Under the pieces are notes generated by a model. The model was not told the DNA's origin, made no database searches, and saw only the letters and a program-made list of their open reading frames with translations. Shown here in pieces: positions 37,570-52,085 of a stretch of DNA of 64,000 nt. Every line of letters begins with the position of its first letter. The first letter of the stretch is position 1. The stretch is from Nymphaea colorata (lineage: Eukaryota; Streptophyta; Magnoliopsida; Nymphaeales; Nymphaeaceae). A program made the position numbers and the translations under genes. The stretch is from the NCBI RefSeq assembly GCF_008831285.2, contig NC_045140.1, forward strand, positions 21,450,370 to 21,514,369, written 5' to 3'.

Positions 37570-40500
37570 GTAATTAATGACCGATATTCACAGAAAAACT
37601 GATTTTGACTCATTTAAGAAGAGAAGAGATCTGAGATCCATCAAATGGTAACCGTACCCGACCCGGGGCTACAAGTGGTTCTGATGGGGTTTGGACACCT
37701 TGTCAGGTCCAACCCGCAGAGAAAAAAAATGTGGGAATTATGATTGTTGATCTACCCAGATTCTTTGGTTGATGGCTTTTTTCTGGTGGCGGAATCCTAG
37801 TCGCCACACCTTCTACACAACAAAAATGACCTCATGGCTTACCTAAAAACTTAGGTTGGATCCGGGTCAGAACCTGGATCCATTTACTTAGGCACAATGT
37901 CTTTTCAAACAAAAAGATTAGGGCCTGCCCCTTGTCAGGGCGGAACCCTCAATAAAGGTCCAAACCCTCCAACTGGGTCCAGAATCCTCAGATTTGGATT
38001 AGAATTGCCCCTTATGTGAACAAATGGGTTTGGTTCGGATTGGTTACACATTCCCATGTTTAGCCTCGCAGGCTCCATTCTGTTAAAACAAGGCTTGGAT
38101 TTGGATTAAAAACCGGACGGGCGAGCTTAATTTGGATATCACTCGACGCTCGAACTTGGGGATCACGTTTTCAAAAGCAAAGCTCGATCCAAAGACGACT
38201 TGAGCACTCAAAACAAGAACATCCAGATCTGATTAGGTACAGGATTTGACCCTAATCACCTCGTTTTCCTGCTTCTTGGATCTACTTTATCAGATCCGAT
38301 TTGTTTTCAGTCTGATATAATTAAACCCTCCTGGATTTGACAAACCATGTCTATTTCCTTTCGTCTCCTACTAAAAAAGAAAAAAGATTTAGTGTCGCGT
38401 GGCTTTTGTTTGTCATGTCTTGTGAAATATATGAAGCCGATCATATAGAATCGAGAAATATTGTGCATTGATGACTAGGATAATGATGGAAGCGAGAAAA
38501 ATTTTATTCACTAGGAAAAAGTCAAGTTACGGTCAAGCTGAAGGTTCTCCTGTCCCCACTTTGTAGATATGCCCAAATAATTTCGAATCGGATCGGACAA
38601 ATTTGTAAATTTCTCTGTTCCGGATTGGACGGAAAAAATCCTCTTGGGCCTAACACTACCTAATATATCGAGTGGCCGTGATTGGATAGAGCTCAAGATG
38701 TTTGGAGATCCTGCACAGTCAGTGGCATTATAAATGAGTTTCGGCCTCGAAGAATAGGGCGGACAAGATCAGATGAATAATGGGGTCCGAAGCGAAACAT
38801 GTATAATAAATTGCTCGCTGCCACTTGCTCGATTCGGGCATCAATGTGGGGGCCAAGATGCATGAATTTTCAAGTTGACATGTCTCCCTTCATTGAATAT
38901 TCTTTAACTTGAGCTATCTTGTTAGATTAGAGTTTCTCCTACTATAATTATAATTATGAAGTTGAGTGACCATTCAGCAAACAAGGAATGATTTTGAAAT
39001 AAAACCCATGCATCCAACACTATTGATACAAATTGAGGTCTTGGATCCAATCCAATCTGTCGACGACCCTACGTGGGAGGGAAATCTGGCACATGAAAAC
39101 AAATAACCGAGTCCACCATCCATCTGTTTTTTTTTTTTTATTATTATTTTGTAATGAAAAATGTGTTCTCCTGTGTTGAGATAGATATCGAATATTTATA
39201 CAACACATTATGTATAATTTTCAAAAGTAATAAAGTGCATATATTCAGGTTTAGCATCTTTTGTGATCGTACACATTTTCAATGTCCGTCGAAAAGGAAA
39301 GGCGGTTGGCATGAGGGACGGGAACAGCCTCTGGGCTTCCAGGTTATCTATTTTGTTAGATTTTATCCAATTCCTTGTTTTATAAGGCTAAGGGGCGTAG
39401 TATTGCTGGTTGAATTGAGAGGTTGGTGAAAATTTGATGCTCAGTTTGAATCTTGCGAGCACTGTTCGTTTAAACAACAAAAATGCAATATTGTAGTTGA
39501 TGAATGTACCACTTGTTTATTCATATCTTAAAATAGTTCTAAAACCTGAGAGTGGGTGGGGTGGAGGGAGAGAGCTTCAACTCTTGTTTAAATTAAAAAG
39601 ATCATAAAGTGCGTTTCCGAACACCAACATTTAATTTTGCTTGCTTGTTTGACCGCACCCAGCATGAGATTCGTTTTCCTTTGCACCTAAGAGATGGCTT
39701 GGCATGCGTGCAAACATCAGCCGTCTAGGTCTAAACCCGTACAAGTGCATTATTTTTCAATAGATGTATATATTTTTAAATCCATAGGGACCTACGGATA
39801 TGAATGGGCCAAGCCTTGTCTCTGCGCCGAATCTTGGTGGGTGGTTCAGCAGTAGGGACAAAGGAACGTGCACCATTAATACTACATCTTCATGATGATT
39901 TGGCTATGTTTTTCAATTTCTCACATCCCATCATCCTCCACAAAAACCGTAGAGATCCAAACCCATTCGTACCAGGATTTGGTCTTGGCCTGACTCCAAG
40001 TATATTTAGCTATCCGAATCCCACTTCCACTGGATATACATCGACTTATCACTGACATTACGCTTTGGGTTGGGAGCAAAGCTCTTTCTTTCCCCTTCTT
40101 TCTATCTTTAGTCGTGTAGGTGAATATATGGTTACTTCTTACAACTCGAAAGTAGTGTGTGGCATTGTTTATAGAAAAGTAACTCTTACGAGAATCAAAC
40201 TGATGATGACCAAACTTTATCGGCTCATTAGCCATATTTCCAACCAATACATGAGTTCGTCGTGAACAAAGTGCGACAGCGAACATTCAGCCATGTCATA
40301 ATGGTGCTGGCGCTGGCTAACAACTTGATGATGCATACGCTCACGCACCACACCACAAATGTGCATTAAACATGTAAAACCTGACGAGGACAACTATGAA
40401 AGCATAAAAAGAATTAAGAAATGCGGGGAAGCACAGCATCTCCAATCTTGATTCTATATGATTTAAAAATATATATATATACATATATTTCTGTGTGATT

Positions 40501-41474
40501 TTAAAAAAATAAGGAGCACGCTTTCCATATGAAGCATGGAATAAAGGCATAGGCATGAAATCAACTTCCGGTAAGGCACGGTAAGTTGAATGATGAATTG
40601 TTGTCATTGCCAACGCTGATGTAGCTCAATACTCCGATGATAAGAACGGGGGAGGGACCATCGGGCCTCTTCTCTTTTCAAGTTGTTGTTAACCTTTCAC
40701 TCACCTGAAAAGCCAAGTTCAGTCTCGAAGCATCTCCCTGTCAATGTTGGTATGACAATTACCATATTAGTCAAGTACAAGGCGGTGCTTTGATACCCAC
40801 GTGATAGATAATCTTATAATATAACTTGCCAATGCAAAAGCTCATTATTGTCAATTTTTCCTTGCGGGTAAATATTTTTCGCATATATTAGGCCAACTAG
40901 GAATATAAATCTCCCCATAACCTTAGATGGTAGATATGCAATGGGAAGGCATTGTTCTAACACACTCTACCTTACTGATCATATAGATCTCCAAGAAAAA
41001 AAAAAGAAACTAATATTAATTGTTTAACCTTTCCATTTCAAGCACCCGCTTTTCTGCCACAATCTTAGAAATAAGCTTGTCATTTAATGTCTTTGTATAT
41101 ATCTGCTCAGCTTTTGTGGGCAGAACACCAACGAATGGCCTCAGTTGAAGCACGTAACTTTGAAACGTATGAAAAATTCTTCTTTTCTATGCAGTCATTT
41201 CATGTGAAACTCTGTGCATTTCTACATTGTCCTTTTGATTTGGGAAACGTATGTCTTCCACTGTCATTTGTTTAAAAGAGAAAAAAGTGGTACTTTTATT
41301 TTTCTCCACCTAATTGAGCTTGTCACCTAAATTGGAGGAAATTACAAAGCAACTTCCCGTTTCACAGTTTATCAGCAAAGATTAGGTGAAGAGTTTCAGA
41401 AATTGTAGGGTCCATGTCCCTTGAAAAAATCGTGTCTCATCTGTGGTCCGGAAACAAGTTAGCATGATACAGAG

Positions 41475-41476
<2 letters not shown>

Positions 41477-41504
<28 letters not shown>
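41477..41504. repeat. CT microsatellite
   Basis: Fourteen CT repeats in intergenic DNA between the HHO and SWIB genes. Confidence 0.9.
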
Positions 41505-41505
<1 letters not shown>

Positions 41506-44500
41506 GCCGACAAAATGGGAATCCATTAAAAAGGATAAGAGAGAGCTTTATCGTTTTGCATAATGACAAGATGTCCTACCGCCTCTTTATTTGCTGAATC
41601 CCAACATGAAAAGCGTAGAGATGATTGCTTGGGCTTATACCAAGATGTGGAATCTAGCCACTGTCCCACAATAGCAGCTGCTAAATCGATTTCAACAAGT
41701 CTTCCAGTAGCAAAATGAAGTCCGCTGCCTCCGTCGGTTACGGAATTAAGTTGGAACCAAGTTCACACTCAATCGCAGGGATGCAGCTTGGACCAATAAA
41801 TGTTCATTCCTATAATTACATAGTAAAGGAAACTTTCTAGCTAATTTCCAAGCAAGAAAGTGATCGGCCCCTTGCATTGCCATGCCTAGAACTTCGCCTG
41901 CGCCCCGCCGCCGGCCAGTCTTCCGGTGTTTGGTTTCGCCGGAAGAACATTTTCGAAAGCAGTCTCACAAAGTCCGTCTTGCTCTGACCGGTGATGGCGG
42001 TGGTCGCCACGTTTTAAATGACCGGGGAGCAGGTGTCAGTGGAGAGTACTTCCCAGACACCAATGGCTGCTCGTACAACCACTGTTAATTCACAGAACCG
42101 GCTGCAGGGAAGGAAAAGCGTACCCTGCGGAAAGTTCCTGGCTCCAAATGCCGGGCACGTGGCATGATTGTCTTGATGGCTCTGCGTGCTTCATTCGACC
42201 CCCGGATCAGCTGAATACGTTGCCCTGGGAAGCCACTGCCAGGCTCGATTTTTCCCCACCTCTGTTGCTTCGTGCCATTTCCCGACTCCTTACCGCAATC
42301 GTTAGAAAGGGTTGATGTTTGTGACTGCCAACAGTGGGTTATCAATAGGAATGTAGAACGACCAAGCAGAGCACCAGCTCCAGTCAGCGCTTTACGACAT
42401 GAGTTCGAGCTCGATTTGGTAAGAGTACGAGCTCGAGCTCCACTACTTTAAGCCTGTCTTGTCTGATTCATAAATATTTTTTTTCCCTTAAATGTAAAAG
42501 AAAACAGTAAAAGATGGTGTCAAAATATACCGAAACTTACTAACATATCCTCGAAAATTAACAAATATAAAAGATAGATCCAGAGTCGAGTTGGTATAAA
42601 TGCGACTCGTAATACATTCCTAATCGAATCAGAAAGGAAAGTAGGGGAATTGCATGGAAGGAAAGGAACTTGGCAAATGCACTACAATTTGTCGCTTCAG
42701 TGCAATCATTCACGGTATGGGCTTATAGGTAAGCCCAATATACTGGGACAATCTTCAGAGTGGCACAGGCGCCTTGGCATCTTTCTCATGGTCACGTGCC
42801 CCACTTGCCCATAAAAATGTTTATTAAGAAGTTTGGGGTATTTTTCAGCTCAGTGTAATCGGACCATAAATATATGCAAATAAATATGATTGGAATCACA
42901 TATAGCATATGACTGATAGGAGATATTGCTGCCAATTTACGTTCCCACAAGCTGCAAGTCCTATCCACTTTCGTACTAACCGGATGTGTAGTGAGTCTGA
43001 CTACTTGGATCCATATTAGAATCGAATCACTTGAATCACTTTGCTCAAAACATGACTGGCCAAAACAAAAATCTTCAGATAATCTTTAAAATTGGGAGAA
43101 AGTCTAACCAATTGCTATTTTTCAACATAAGAAAACGCTAAAAGGAGTAATTAACCCCGTGCGATCACTTGACTCAATATCTAACTTTCTAAGCCTAATT
43201 GATAATTAACCTTCGCTGCGGCCGTCTCCAGACTCTCCACCGTCTTAAACTGCCTCCACAAAGCTCAGATTCGTGGCTGAAGAAGCCACAAATATATTAA
43301 ACCTATAAATGGAGTCAGAAACGAACATAAATAAACAGCGTTGCAGTTCGTCAATCAAGTTCCCGTTGCCATTGTCCCAAAGCACCTTGGTGCATGACCA
43401 ACAAGCGATTAAGGTACGTATAAGGTCCATACCACACCCACGAACCTAAACACAAGAAAAACTGATCCACTACATTCTAATCTCACGTTCAAGCCTCTGG
43501 AAACAAACCGCACAAGTGTCATGTATAAAAATTTTAAAAGATAAATATTTCAGCGCATAACAAAATTTAAAAACTTCAATAAACCATCCTCATAAACACT
43601 TTCTGGCTCCGCCCCTGAAACAAACCAAAGGCATTTTAATACACTGAGACACTATAACCCAGAAAATACGTTCAGAAAAGTTTGAAACCTAACATCGTGA
43701 ACTCACGTAGGCGAGCCATGATGCCCCATTAAATAGCCACGTGAGGCAGGCACCAACTTTCTGAGATAGATGCAAACACGAGCTATATATATATATTGGC
43801 CTTTCACAGTTGAAACATTAACATGTCAAGACACCTACAAAATTCCCCAACGCGGGATAATTGAACATGTTTTTGAAAGTCCTTTATCTCGCTTTGGCTT
43901 CGAATCAAGAGAACAAGGATCGAGACAGCCCAATTTCCACCTGTCAAACCGGTCCAAGCTGGATCATTTGGATCACCAACCCACCAATTTGCGTGTTCCT
44001 GCTAGGATTTGACGAGATCACGCGTTGTAGGCTAACCTACCAAACAATAGCACATATTCACTCCTGACAATTTTTTGTTAAACGCAGTTTGGAAGTGCCA
44101 GGAAACGGAAAACATATAGAGATGAAAGCTTTGAAACATTGCAGCGTCCCTCCTAATCAACCAACCAAAGGCATGTGGCTGCTTTCTAAATATACTTCAC
44201 GACCTGAAAAACGCAATGAACTGGATAATATTTCAAGTTTAGGATGGTCATGAGAAAATTTTGTCATCTCCGTTGTGCTGAATTCCTTAATGAAATATAG
44301 GGAAAATTTTCTTCTTACAATTCTCCTTTTGCTAGGTGCTGAATCAGACTGCCAGACCAAACATGGTACTCTAGGCTGGCGAGGATCACTGGCAACAACT
44401 CCACATTCAATGGTCTGAGCAAAGGTCAACCTGCAATCTGTTAATATTTCCAAAATGTTCTATTCAAAGAGGTCTGGTGCCTGGCTATCTGAAGTCACTG

Positions 44501-45114
44501 TTGGAAGCCTTAAACTAAAAGGGGAAATATGATTTTCGTGTATTGCAAAACATCAATTTCAAATCTACTGTGTTGCAAACACAAGCTTTTTTGGAGTTTA
44601 TTCTATTTTCCCAATAGTTTATCCTATGCAACAACAAAAAAAAAGAGCATGACGATCATTTCCACTCACCGATTGGACTCTAGTTATAATTTTGACAATG
44701 GAGCTTCATTATCAACACCTGTACCACTAATGCTCCTAAACGCTGAAAGGCATTGTGCACTACAACGCACTTTCCACTTCCTAGAACACCCTGTTCTTAA
44801 CAGCGCATAAAAAGAATCGGAATAGAAGTTAAAAGGCCAGAAGCAAGAAAAGGGTGAGAAAAAGGAGGGAAGCAGAGACAATGATTTGTGTTCAAGCTTT
44901 AAACTTGATCTTGCAATCATGGAGGAGAAAAACGTGCAGTTTAATGATTTCATTTTCTTCCCATTTTTGACAAGATAAGCCTGCCCATTGATCCTGAAGA
45001 AAAAAAAGAGGATAGGCAGGAAGAAGAGCAGTACAAACAACTCTATCACGATCCCAAAGGATAAAACTTACCAAAATTTTGGCCTCTGCTGATGACCAGA
45101 TTCTGTGGAGCTTA

Positions 45115-48100
45115 TCACTGCTCTGCTTTGACAAAATGGGCAGACAGTAGCTTTGTAACAGTGAAGCCAGTGAAAGAGTCAACCTCGAAGAGTTCCTTCA
45201 ACTTCTCATCACAGATGATTTGCCTCTTGTCAGCAGGATCCTTTCAAAAGAGGCACTCTCAGAAAAAGAAGCAGATACCAAGCAATAGAGGCAAGCAAGC
45301 AGTAATGGACAATAGAATCATAAAGTGCCCAAAACATTCACAAGCTCGACTTACTTTAGCTAGCAACCATTTCAGGTTCTAAGTAAATGTGCATACACTG
45401 CCCAGGAATTGAATCACGTAACGGAATCCGCGAAAATTTAGGTTTAATAAAATTGATCTACCATTGCAGAAACATGCTCTAAGCAAACCAAGAATAATGG
45501 ATGAGCCTATAGCAAGTTACACATACTAATTGATTAATATATTGCACACACAATATCATTACATACCAAACTACGTTCATGGCTATTGGAGATTGCGACA
45601 GAAGGGAGGAGGGAAAAAAAAATCCACAGGTACATCCATAGAATATTTCAATCCCCTGACAACCTTCACTCGGCCTAAAGGCTCTCCTTCCAGTAACTCA
45701 TCAGTCATAATCTACATGAGAAGCTAATGGTCCAACCTAAATCATTTCATGGACTAATGTTGCTTCTATAGCAATATACAGTCAAAAACACCTTTTTATG
45801 ACAACTAAGACAATGTTTATATTTTTCACTGAACTTCATGAGATTCCAGTTTGTGCATCATCGCCTTACAATTTCATAAAGCAAAAATAACAAAATCCAA
45901 CCAGAATATTTAATTGTATATTAGCATGGTTCCTTTTCAAATATATAATACTTGCTATTATCCATTTCGCACATCTCAACATTTATATAGTGTCAACTCA
46001 TAGATAGAACTCCAGATCTCTGCAATGTTAAAGAATCTGCAGATACTATCTCCAACAAAATTTGATACATCATGTTGCTTGTTCTACCAACTCACCTACA
46101 AAAGGTGGTCTTTGTAGGATCCATCTTGATGCCACAATGAGACCCATCGGACACATGCATGCCATCATGCATTTCTCAATGCATGTCCCAAAAACCCCCT
46201 ACTACCACTATCTTTTCCACCTTAGGTCTACACCATACCTTAGCATTGTAATTCACTTTTACCAGTAGACAAGTTTTGGTCAATGATTTTAGACTATGTC
46301 AAACGAGTACATGACTACATGTGTTTGGCCCACGTACCCATACCGGTATGGCAGTACGCCGATTCGGGTACAGCGATATGCGTTGGTACAGTTTGGATCA
46401 GTTCTAGGTTGGAACCGATACAAACCACTTTAAATAAACCCATTTTGCCCACGCCTCTCCCTCCTTACCTTCATATTACATCATATCTCCGGGTGATCGA
46501 TACAGTGAAGAGCTTCGCTGGCCGGCCGCGACCTGCGACTGGCGACGGACGTCGGCAACAAGATGAGTTTTTTCTTTTTTTCATTCCCTTCTTAAGGATC
46601 TTTAGATTTTCCTCCTTTTGTTTTTGTTCCCCTATTTTTCGTGTTTCTTCTGTCATTGTTAGAGTTGGATAAATCTTTGTCCAGATTTATGGCTTGTTCC
46701 ACAAGTGAACGTGTTCTACTACACCTACAAGTTCATCTGTTTGCCGTGCTCTCTGATTTGAAATACTCTCATGCCGTGTCATCTGTTTCTTATATTTTTA
46801 GTTATTACTTTTGCTGATTTCATTTATATAATTATGTTTGAACTGCCGTGTTTTTCTGGTTTCATTTATATTCACCAGTTTCACTGGTTTCATTTATATT
46901 GGCCGTGTTTTTCTTTTATGTTTATAACTCTATATGATTTTTTTGCCGGTTCCATTTAATTTGAAAGGCAACTGCCGTGCTGTGTTTTTCTGGCTTCATT
47001 TACATTCATCTGTTTTGCTGGTTTCACTTATATTTCCCCAGTTTCTCTTTTATATTATGTTACTTTTTTGCTGGTTTCATTTATATTGTCATGTTTTGTA
47101 GCAAGTACCAAGTGAATTTTGTGTACCCAAATTTTCTAAAATCGGTGTACCCATACCCACTTCGCCATACCCGTACCCGCACCTGTGGGACTTAGATTTT
47201 GGACCTTCAGTCAAACACCGAGTACCAAATACATCCTAGAAGAAGTAGAAACTACTACAAGTTTCTCATGTGCATATATAGCCATTTAATTTTTGGGCTG
47301 ATCTGACAAAATTTCAGCACCGAACAGGCCCATATAATAAAGTCGACAGTTACAAGATAGAACGTGAAAACACACAAAGTCGTACAACAAGCAAATTATC
47401 TTAATAAAGACTGATCAAACAACAAATATATCTTAAGAATCAACCAGTATGTGTAAGAAAAAAGGACTTGAAATATTAGTAGCAGCATCCACGAAAGTTC
47501 AGCCTTGACTGTTGACATATGATAGTTACTAAAACTAGACACGTAGGCATAAAAGTAAGAAGCACACATGTTCATAGTCTCTAATAACTCACACAGCGCA
47601 TAACATTAGCATGTATATAATAAAGCACATCACATCATTAGGAATATGCTAAAAACCATTTCTGGAAGGTTGATTAAAATTAAATTTCAAAAGAGAATCA
47701 GAACTTACCTGCAGTTCGTTTTCCTTTATATAAGCCCAAATTCTCTTGATCACCTCACCTCGTGATAATGCATCTTCACCAGTACCAATGAACTTCACAA
47801 GTGCATTGGAAAGGGGCAATGGTGCACTCAGATGCGTATTTCCCTTTCCAACTTCTCCTTTCTCTTTTTTCGGTCGCTTCGCTTTTGGTTTTAAATCATC
47901 TTTACCTAGTAAAGAAACCAAATAAATAACAAAAACAATGTTGGACATCTGACATATATACGCAACATCAGTACCAATACACATTTTTATGATGGCTTTC
48001 AGCTAAACTTTTGAATTTCATAAATCATAGGAAGGAAAATCACATCAAGGTCTCCAAATATCATGCACAATGTCATAGCATTGAGAAACATAACCAAACT

Positions 48101-51100
48101 AGGGACAGTTATGCCACATGAGATATTATTTACAATAATTGGCAAACAGAACATGCCGGTTGACACAATAACAAGAAATATGCATTAGCATGATAAGAAA
48201 GAAAATTCCAACAAGAGCTCCATTCACTTAAGGATTAAATTTAGGACCTTCAAGGTGAATGAACAATGACGTAAAGATTTTGAACTTAGTGTGTTATTGT
48301 CAGCATAACCACATGCAGACCTACCTACCCCAGCTTGTCAGTTCTCACACACACAAAACAATCAACCTACTTAAGTTTCAGACTTCATATATGATGATCT
48401 GAGAATCATTTTCACATCATAGAACTCAATACTTTTCTAAAAGAATTGTCATTCACCAACTATATCACATGGCTGTGCATGCATGTGCAGATATAAAGGG
48501 TAAAACATGGAAACTATTAAGATGGGCATAAATTATGTTTATGTTTAGCTATCAACTTATGAGTATTATATCGATATCAATTTATTCATTTTGTTGATTT
48601 ACTCATGTTGTAATTTATTTACCTACTTAAAAAATTTTTCTTCATAGAAAGCAATTTTATATTCCTTTTTAAAAAAGCAAAAGGACAAAATAAGAAGCAG
48701 ATGCATCAGTTAACTTTCCTTTTCCTACTTCCTATGTTAATAAGGATCAAATGGTGTACCAAAACTTCATTCTGCTCCTTCTATATAGATATACAAAAGG
48801 AAGTCCCAGGAAATAAGAGACTCCTTGAATTATTTACTTTAAGCAAAAGGCATAAGAAGCTGAACTGGAAGTTTCATATTAATAAAATTTTTGTTCTCCC
48901 AGAGCTTTTTTTTTCATAGTTATCTAAAGAAAGACAAGAATATAAAGATTGACCTTTTTCTTTGCCTTTCTCCATTTTCAAAGGCTTCTCGTTTGATTCC
49001 ACTTCACCATTATCTGTGAAAATGGGAGAGCATTAACAACCTTTTGAAATGCAGGTAATATCACAATATGATAAAAAAAAATTAACGAAAGACAGCATGT
49101 CTTGATCTTAGCCAGTAATATTATGATTTGAAATGCAAGCATGCTGTGATGTGGAGATCAATGCCAGGCTTTACCTATACGAAGTTAGAAATGGCAGGGC
49201 AAGGTGGTGTCCTTACTATTTATTTTTACAATAGCATTCTTCCCACCTATAATCTAAAAGAATGTATGTGCATCCATGCGTGTGAGTTGATTAGTGAATG
49301 TGAACATTTTTTCCTAGACAAGGATCTAATGCTGACTTTTCGTTCTCTTGCAAGATAGAATGACTACATGTTGAAAGCAAAAAGTGAAAAAAAAATGTAA
49401 TTGCTAGCACCAACAAATTGCTGCACAGGAAATTAACACAATATGGAAGAGATGGCAAATGCAATCCAGCATATGACACGATAGAGATGTCTTTTAAGCC
49501 CTTTAGATGGTAAGAGAAGACAAAAATATCATGCTGACCCACAAAAAAAGCCCATCAATGTCTGTTCTTGTAGGAGTGATGTGTTCCATTTGTACAAATC
49601 ATGAACATACCATGCACGACAAGATATAGAGCCACAAAGAAATTGGTCGACAGGCCGGGTGCAGGTGCCAGATAAAAAACGTTGAGTCCCACCCCAACCA
49701 CATGGTGCGACAGAACAGAACCATACATATAACTTTTCATTCCCAATGCAGGATCACCAAGATACTTCATTATTCAAATCGCATGAAGGTACACAAATTA
49801 AGTCTCTTGACATGCGACAACCCAAACCTAGAGAAATTGAGGTGCTTCAAAAGTTTCATGACTTAAATGAGGTTTTAATACACTTAGAAGTGTAGTTGTG
49901 AGATCATTTCCTTTCTGCTACATTTAATCAGACTCAATAAAGTGCAAGAGAATAATTATGGGAACCTCCAAGACAACACCTTGATGACTTCCGCAGTAAA
50001 AATATTTCACTAATAGAAAGATAAAAAAGGCATCCATATTTGCTTACATACAGCTAATAACAGTTGTAATGAAAGAAAAAAGAAGTCAAAGAAATATGCA
50101 AAAAACAACCAAAACCCAATAAATAATGGCAAAATCTTGACATCTAACAAACAGATTTTGAGAATGTAATATCAGATCAGCCATACTTCACAGAAAGTTG
50201 AATAAATTACCTCCTGGAGGCAGAGGATAGATGTGCTTTGACAAAACTTTGTTCATTTGGAACATATTGATAGAATCAGAATTAAAAACACTACGCAATA
50301 GTTTATCACATCTTATGTTTCGCCTGTTTTCTGGATCTTGCAAATCATGTTTACGAATATACACCCAGAGTTGTTGGACCACCTGAATGGAAAAAGAAAA
50401 AGAACAAAAGATTAAAAAAAGAGTTAACTTCTTATTTACTATCTATTATTCAGAAAATGCTTTGGGAATATTATTAGAACCTTTGTTCTTGGTAGCTTGG
50501 ATACACCAATAATTTTCTGCAGCTCTGGCGAAAGGCCACATAATTTGGTAAATCCACCACCTCCTCCCCTCTTCTTCTCTCTAAATAAATATGAAAAAAA
50601 ACAAAAGCACATAAAACTTCATTCCCTATCAAACAAACAGCATGTAAAAATGGCGACTTAGGTAATATAACTGCAAAAACATTATTCATTCACAATAATG
50701 AAAACTTAGAAAAATAAGGAAGGAACAAGCTTGACCAACCCATTTGATAAGTGTCTGCTGGATACTCTACCCCAGAATGGATCCAAATGCTTTTTAGTTT
50801 TCACACTCAAAAAAAAGAAGAACTGAGAAAAAGGAAAGTAAGAAGAGAAAAGATGATTCTCCATAACATGCCTTATTCAAGTACGTTGTAATCCAAATAT
50901 CTCAAACCAATCAACATTGAAGTCAATTGTTTATCAGTGATCCTCTACCAATTGCTGTGATCATAAGAATGCAAAGAAGTTAATCATTAAAATTCAAATA
51001 ACGCTAGCAAGAAAATGTTCTCACGTTACAGCCAAATACTCGACTCTGGACACTAGGAAATCATTTTAAAATTTAAACTAGTGATTGATAGAAAATGCTT

Positions 51101-52053
51101 AACAAGTTCTGATATTTCTTGGCACAGAAGAGACAGCCCTCAATAAATAGATCTTAGTAGTGACTTTCGAACTGAGAGTCTGATACAGAAAAAACAGTTG
51201 CAAAATGAAATGGTTCATTGGTAAAGCTAATTCCCAGACACATCACTTCTAACTACATATTCCTTAAATATAGTGTTCTTCGTTTAGAACTAAGCACATT
51301 TAATCGCATCACCCATTGTTATCCAACCCCTAATTTCCTTGTTGAGTTCCAACAAGACTGGTATCAGTAGCGATTTAGACGAACAAATTATATCCGAAGA
51401 TATCCAACCCTTACTTACCACCATATGCCAGTGCCGATGCATATTCTTCCCTATCAGCAAAAGCAAAGAGTAATGATACTACGAATGCAGAATGCAACGA
51501 TTGATCAATCATAGGAACGAATATTATCTTAACTATAAGAGGACCAGTAAGAGGGGGGCGAGAAAGATTCATCCAGGGAATGCCTGCCTAAGGAAACTAA
51601 AACGAATCATTAAATGCAACCACATCAAACACGGTTCCAAGTTCACCGCTCGTTTCTTCCGAGAGGCTTCATTCGCTTGGTTTCTAAACCGTCGCATTCT
51701 CTATTGGTTGATTGCGCTGCCAGAGCAGCGCATACCTCGGAACAGGCACAGGGTGCAAGGTGAAAGGCCGACGTCCGTAAACACGTCCATTGTTCCAAGC
51801 GTGCAGAAAATGCAAAATCTGAACTCTATGAGCAGCGGAGTAAGAATAAAAAGGAAGGGCAGATGAAACCCTGTTAACCTACGCGAAAACTTTAGATCGA
51901 AACTATACCTATTATTGAACAAAACCAACAACAACCAATTCAGAACTACGGAAACAAATTTGAGATGAACAAGACCAGAAGCACAAAAAGGGGAACAATA
52001 GCGACACTTACGGTCTTTTGCGACTCCCGCCCGCGCCCTCATCATCGCCTTCA

Positions 52054-52085
<32 letters not shown>

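Larger units (their letters stand above)
34300..45114. other. Long intergenic region between the HHO and SWIB genes
   Basis: It contains the HHO promoter side, including a CT run at 34927-34958, a G-quadruplex-prone tract (35141-35157) and a CTTTG pentanucleotide repeat (about 35566-35585). Further right are an A24 run (37546-37569), a CT run (41477-41504) and the SWIB gene 3' UTR near 45000. From about 37650 to 38350, words such as GGGTCC, GGATCC and CAGATTTGGAT recur. A GC-richer island at 41880-42345 has overlapping open frames but no domain I recognise. No gene could be supported. Confidence 0.55.

Noticed and set aside
44157-44453. 98-codon minus-strand frame downstream of the SWIB gene
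   Set aside because: It has no domain or conserved motif. It may be part of a long or spliced 3' UTR, but the SWIB protein ends convincingly at 45115.
51492-51866. 124-codon plus-strand open frame
   Set aside because: It lies antisense inside SWIB-gene intron 1, is Arg/Lys-rich and matches nothing I recognise. A transposon remnant is possible but unsupported.
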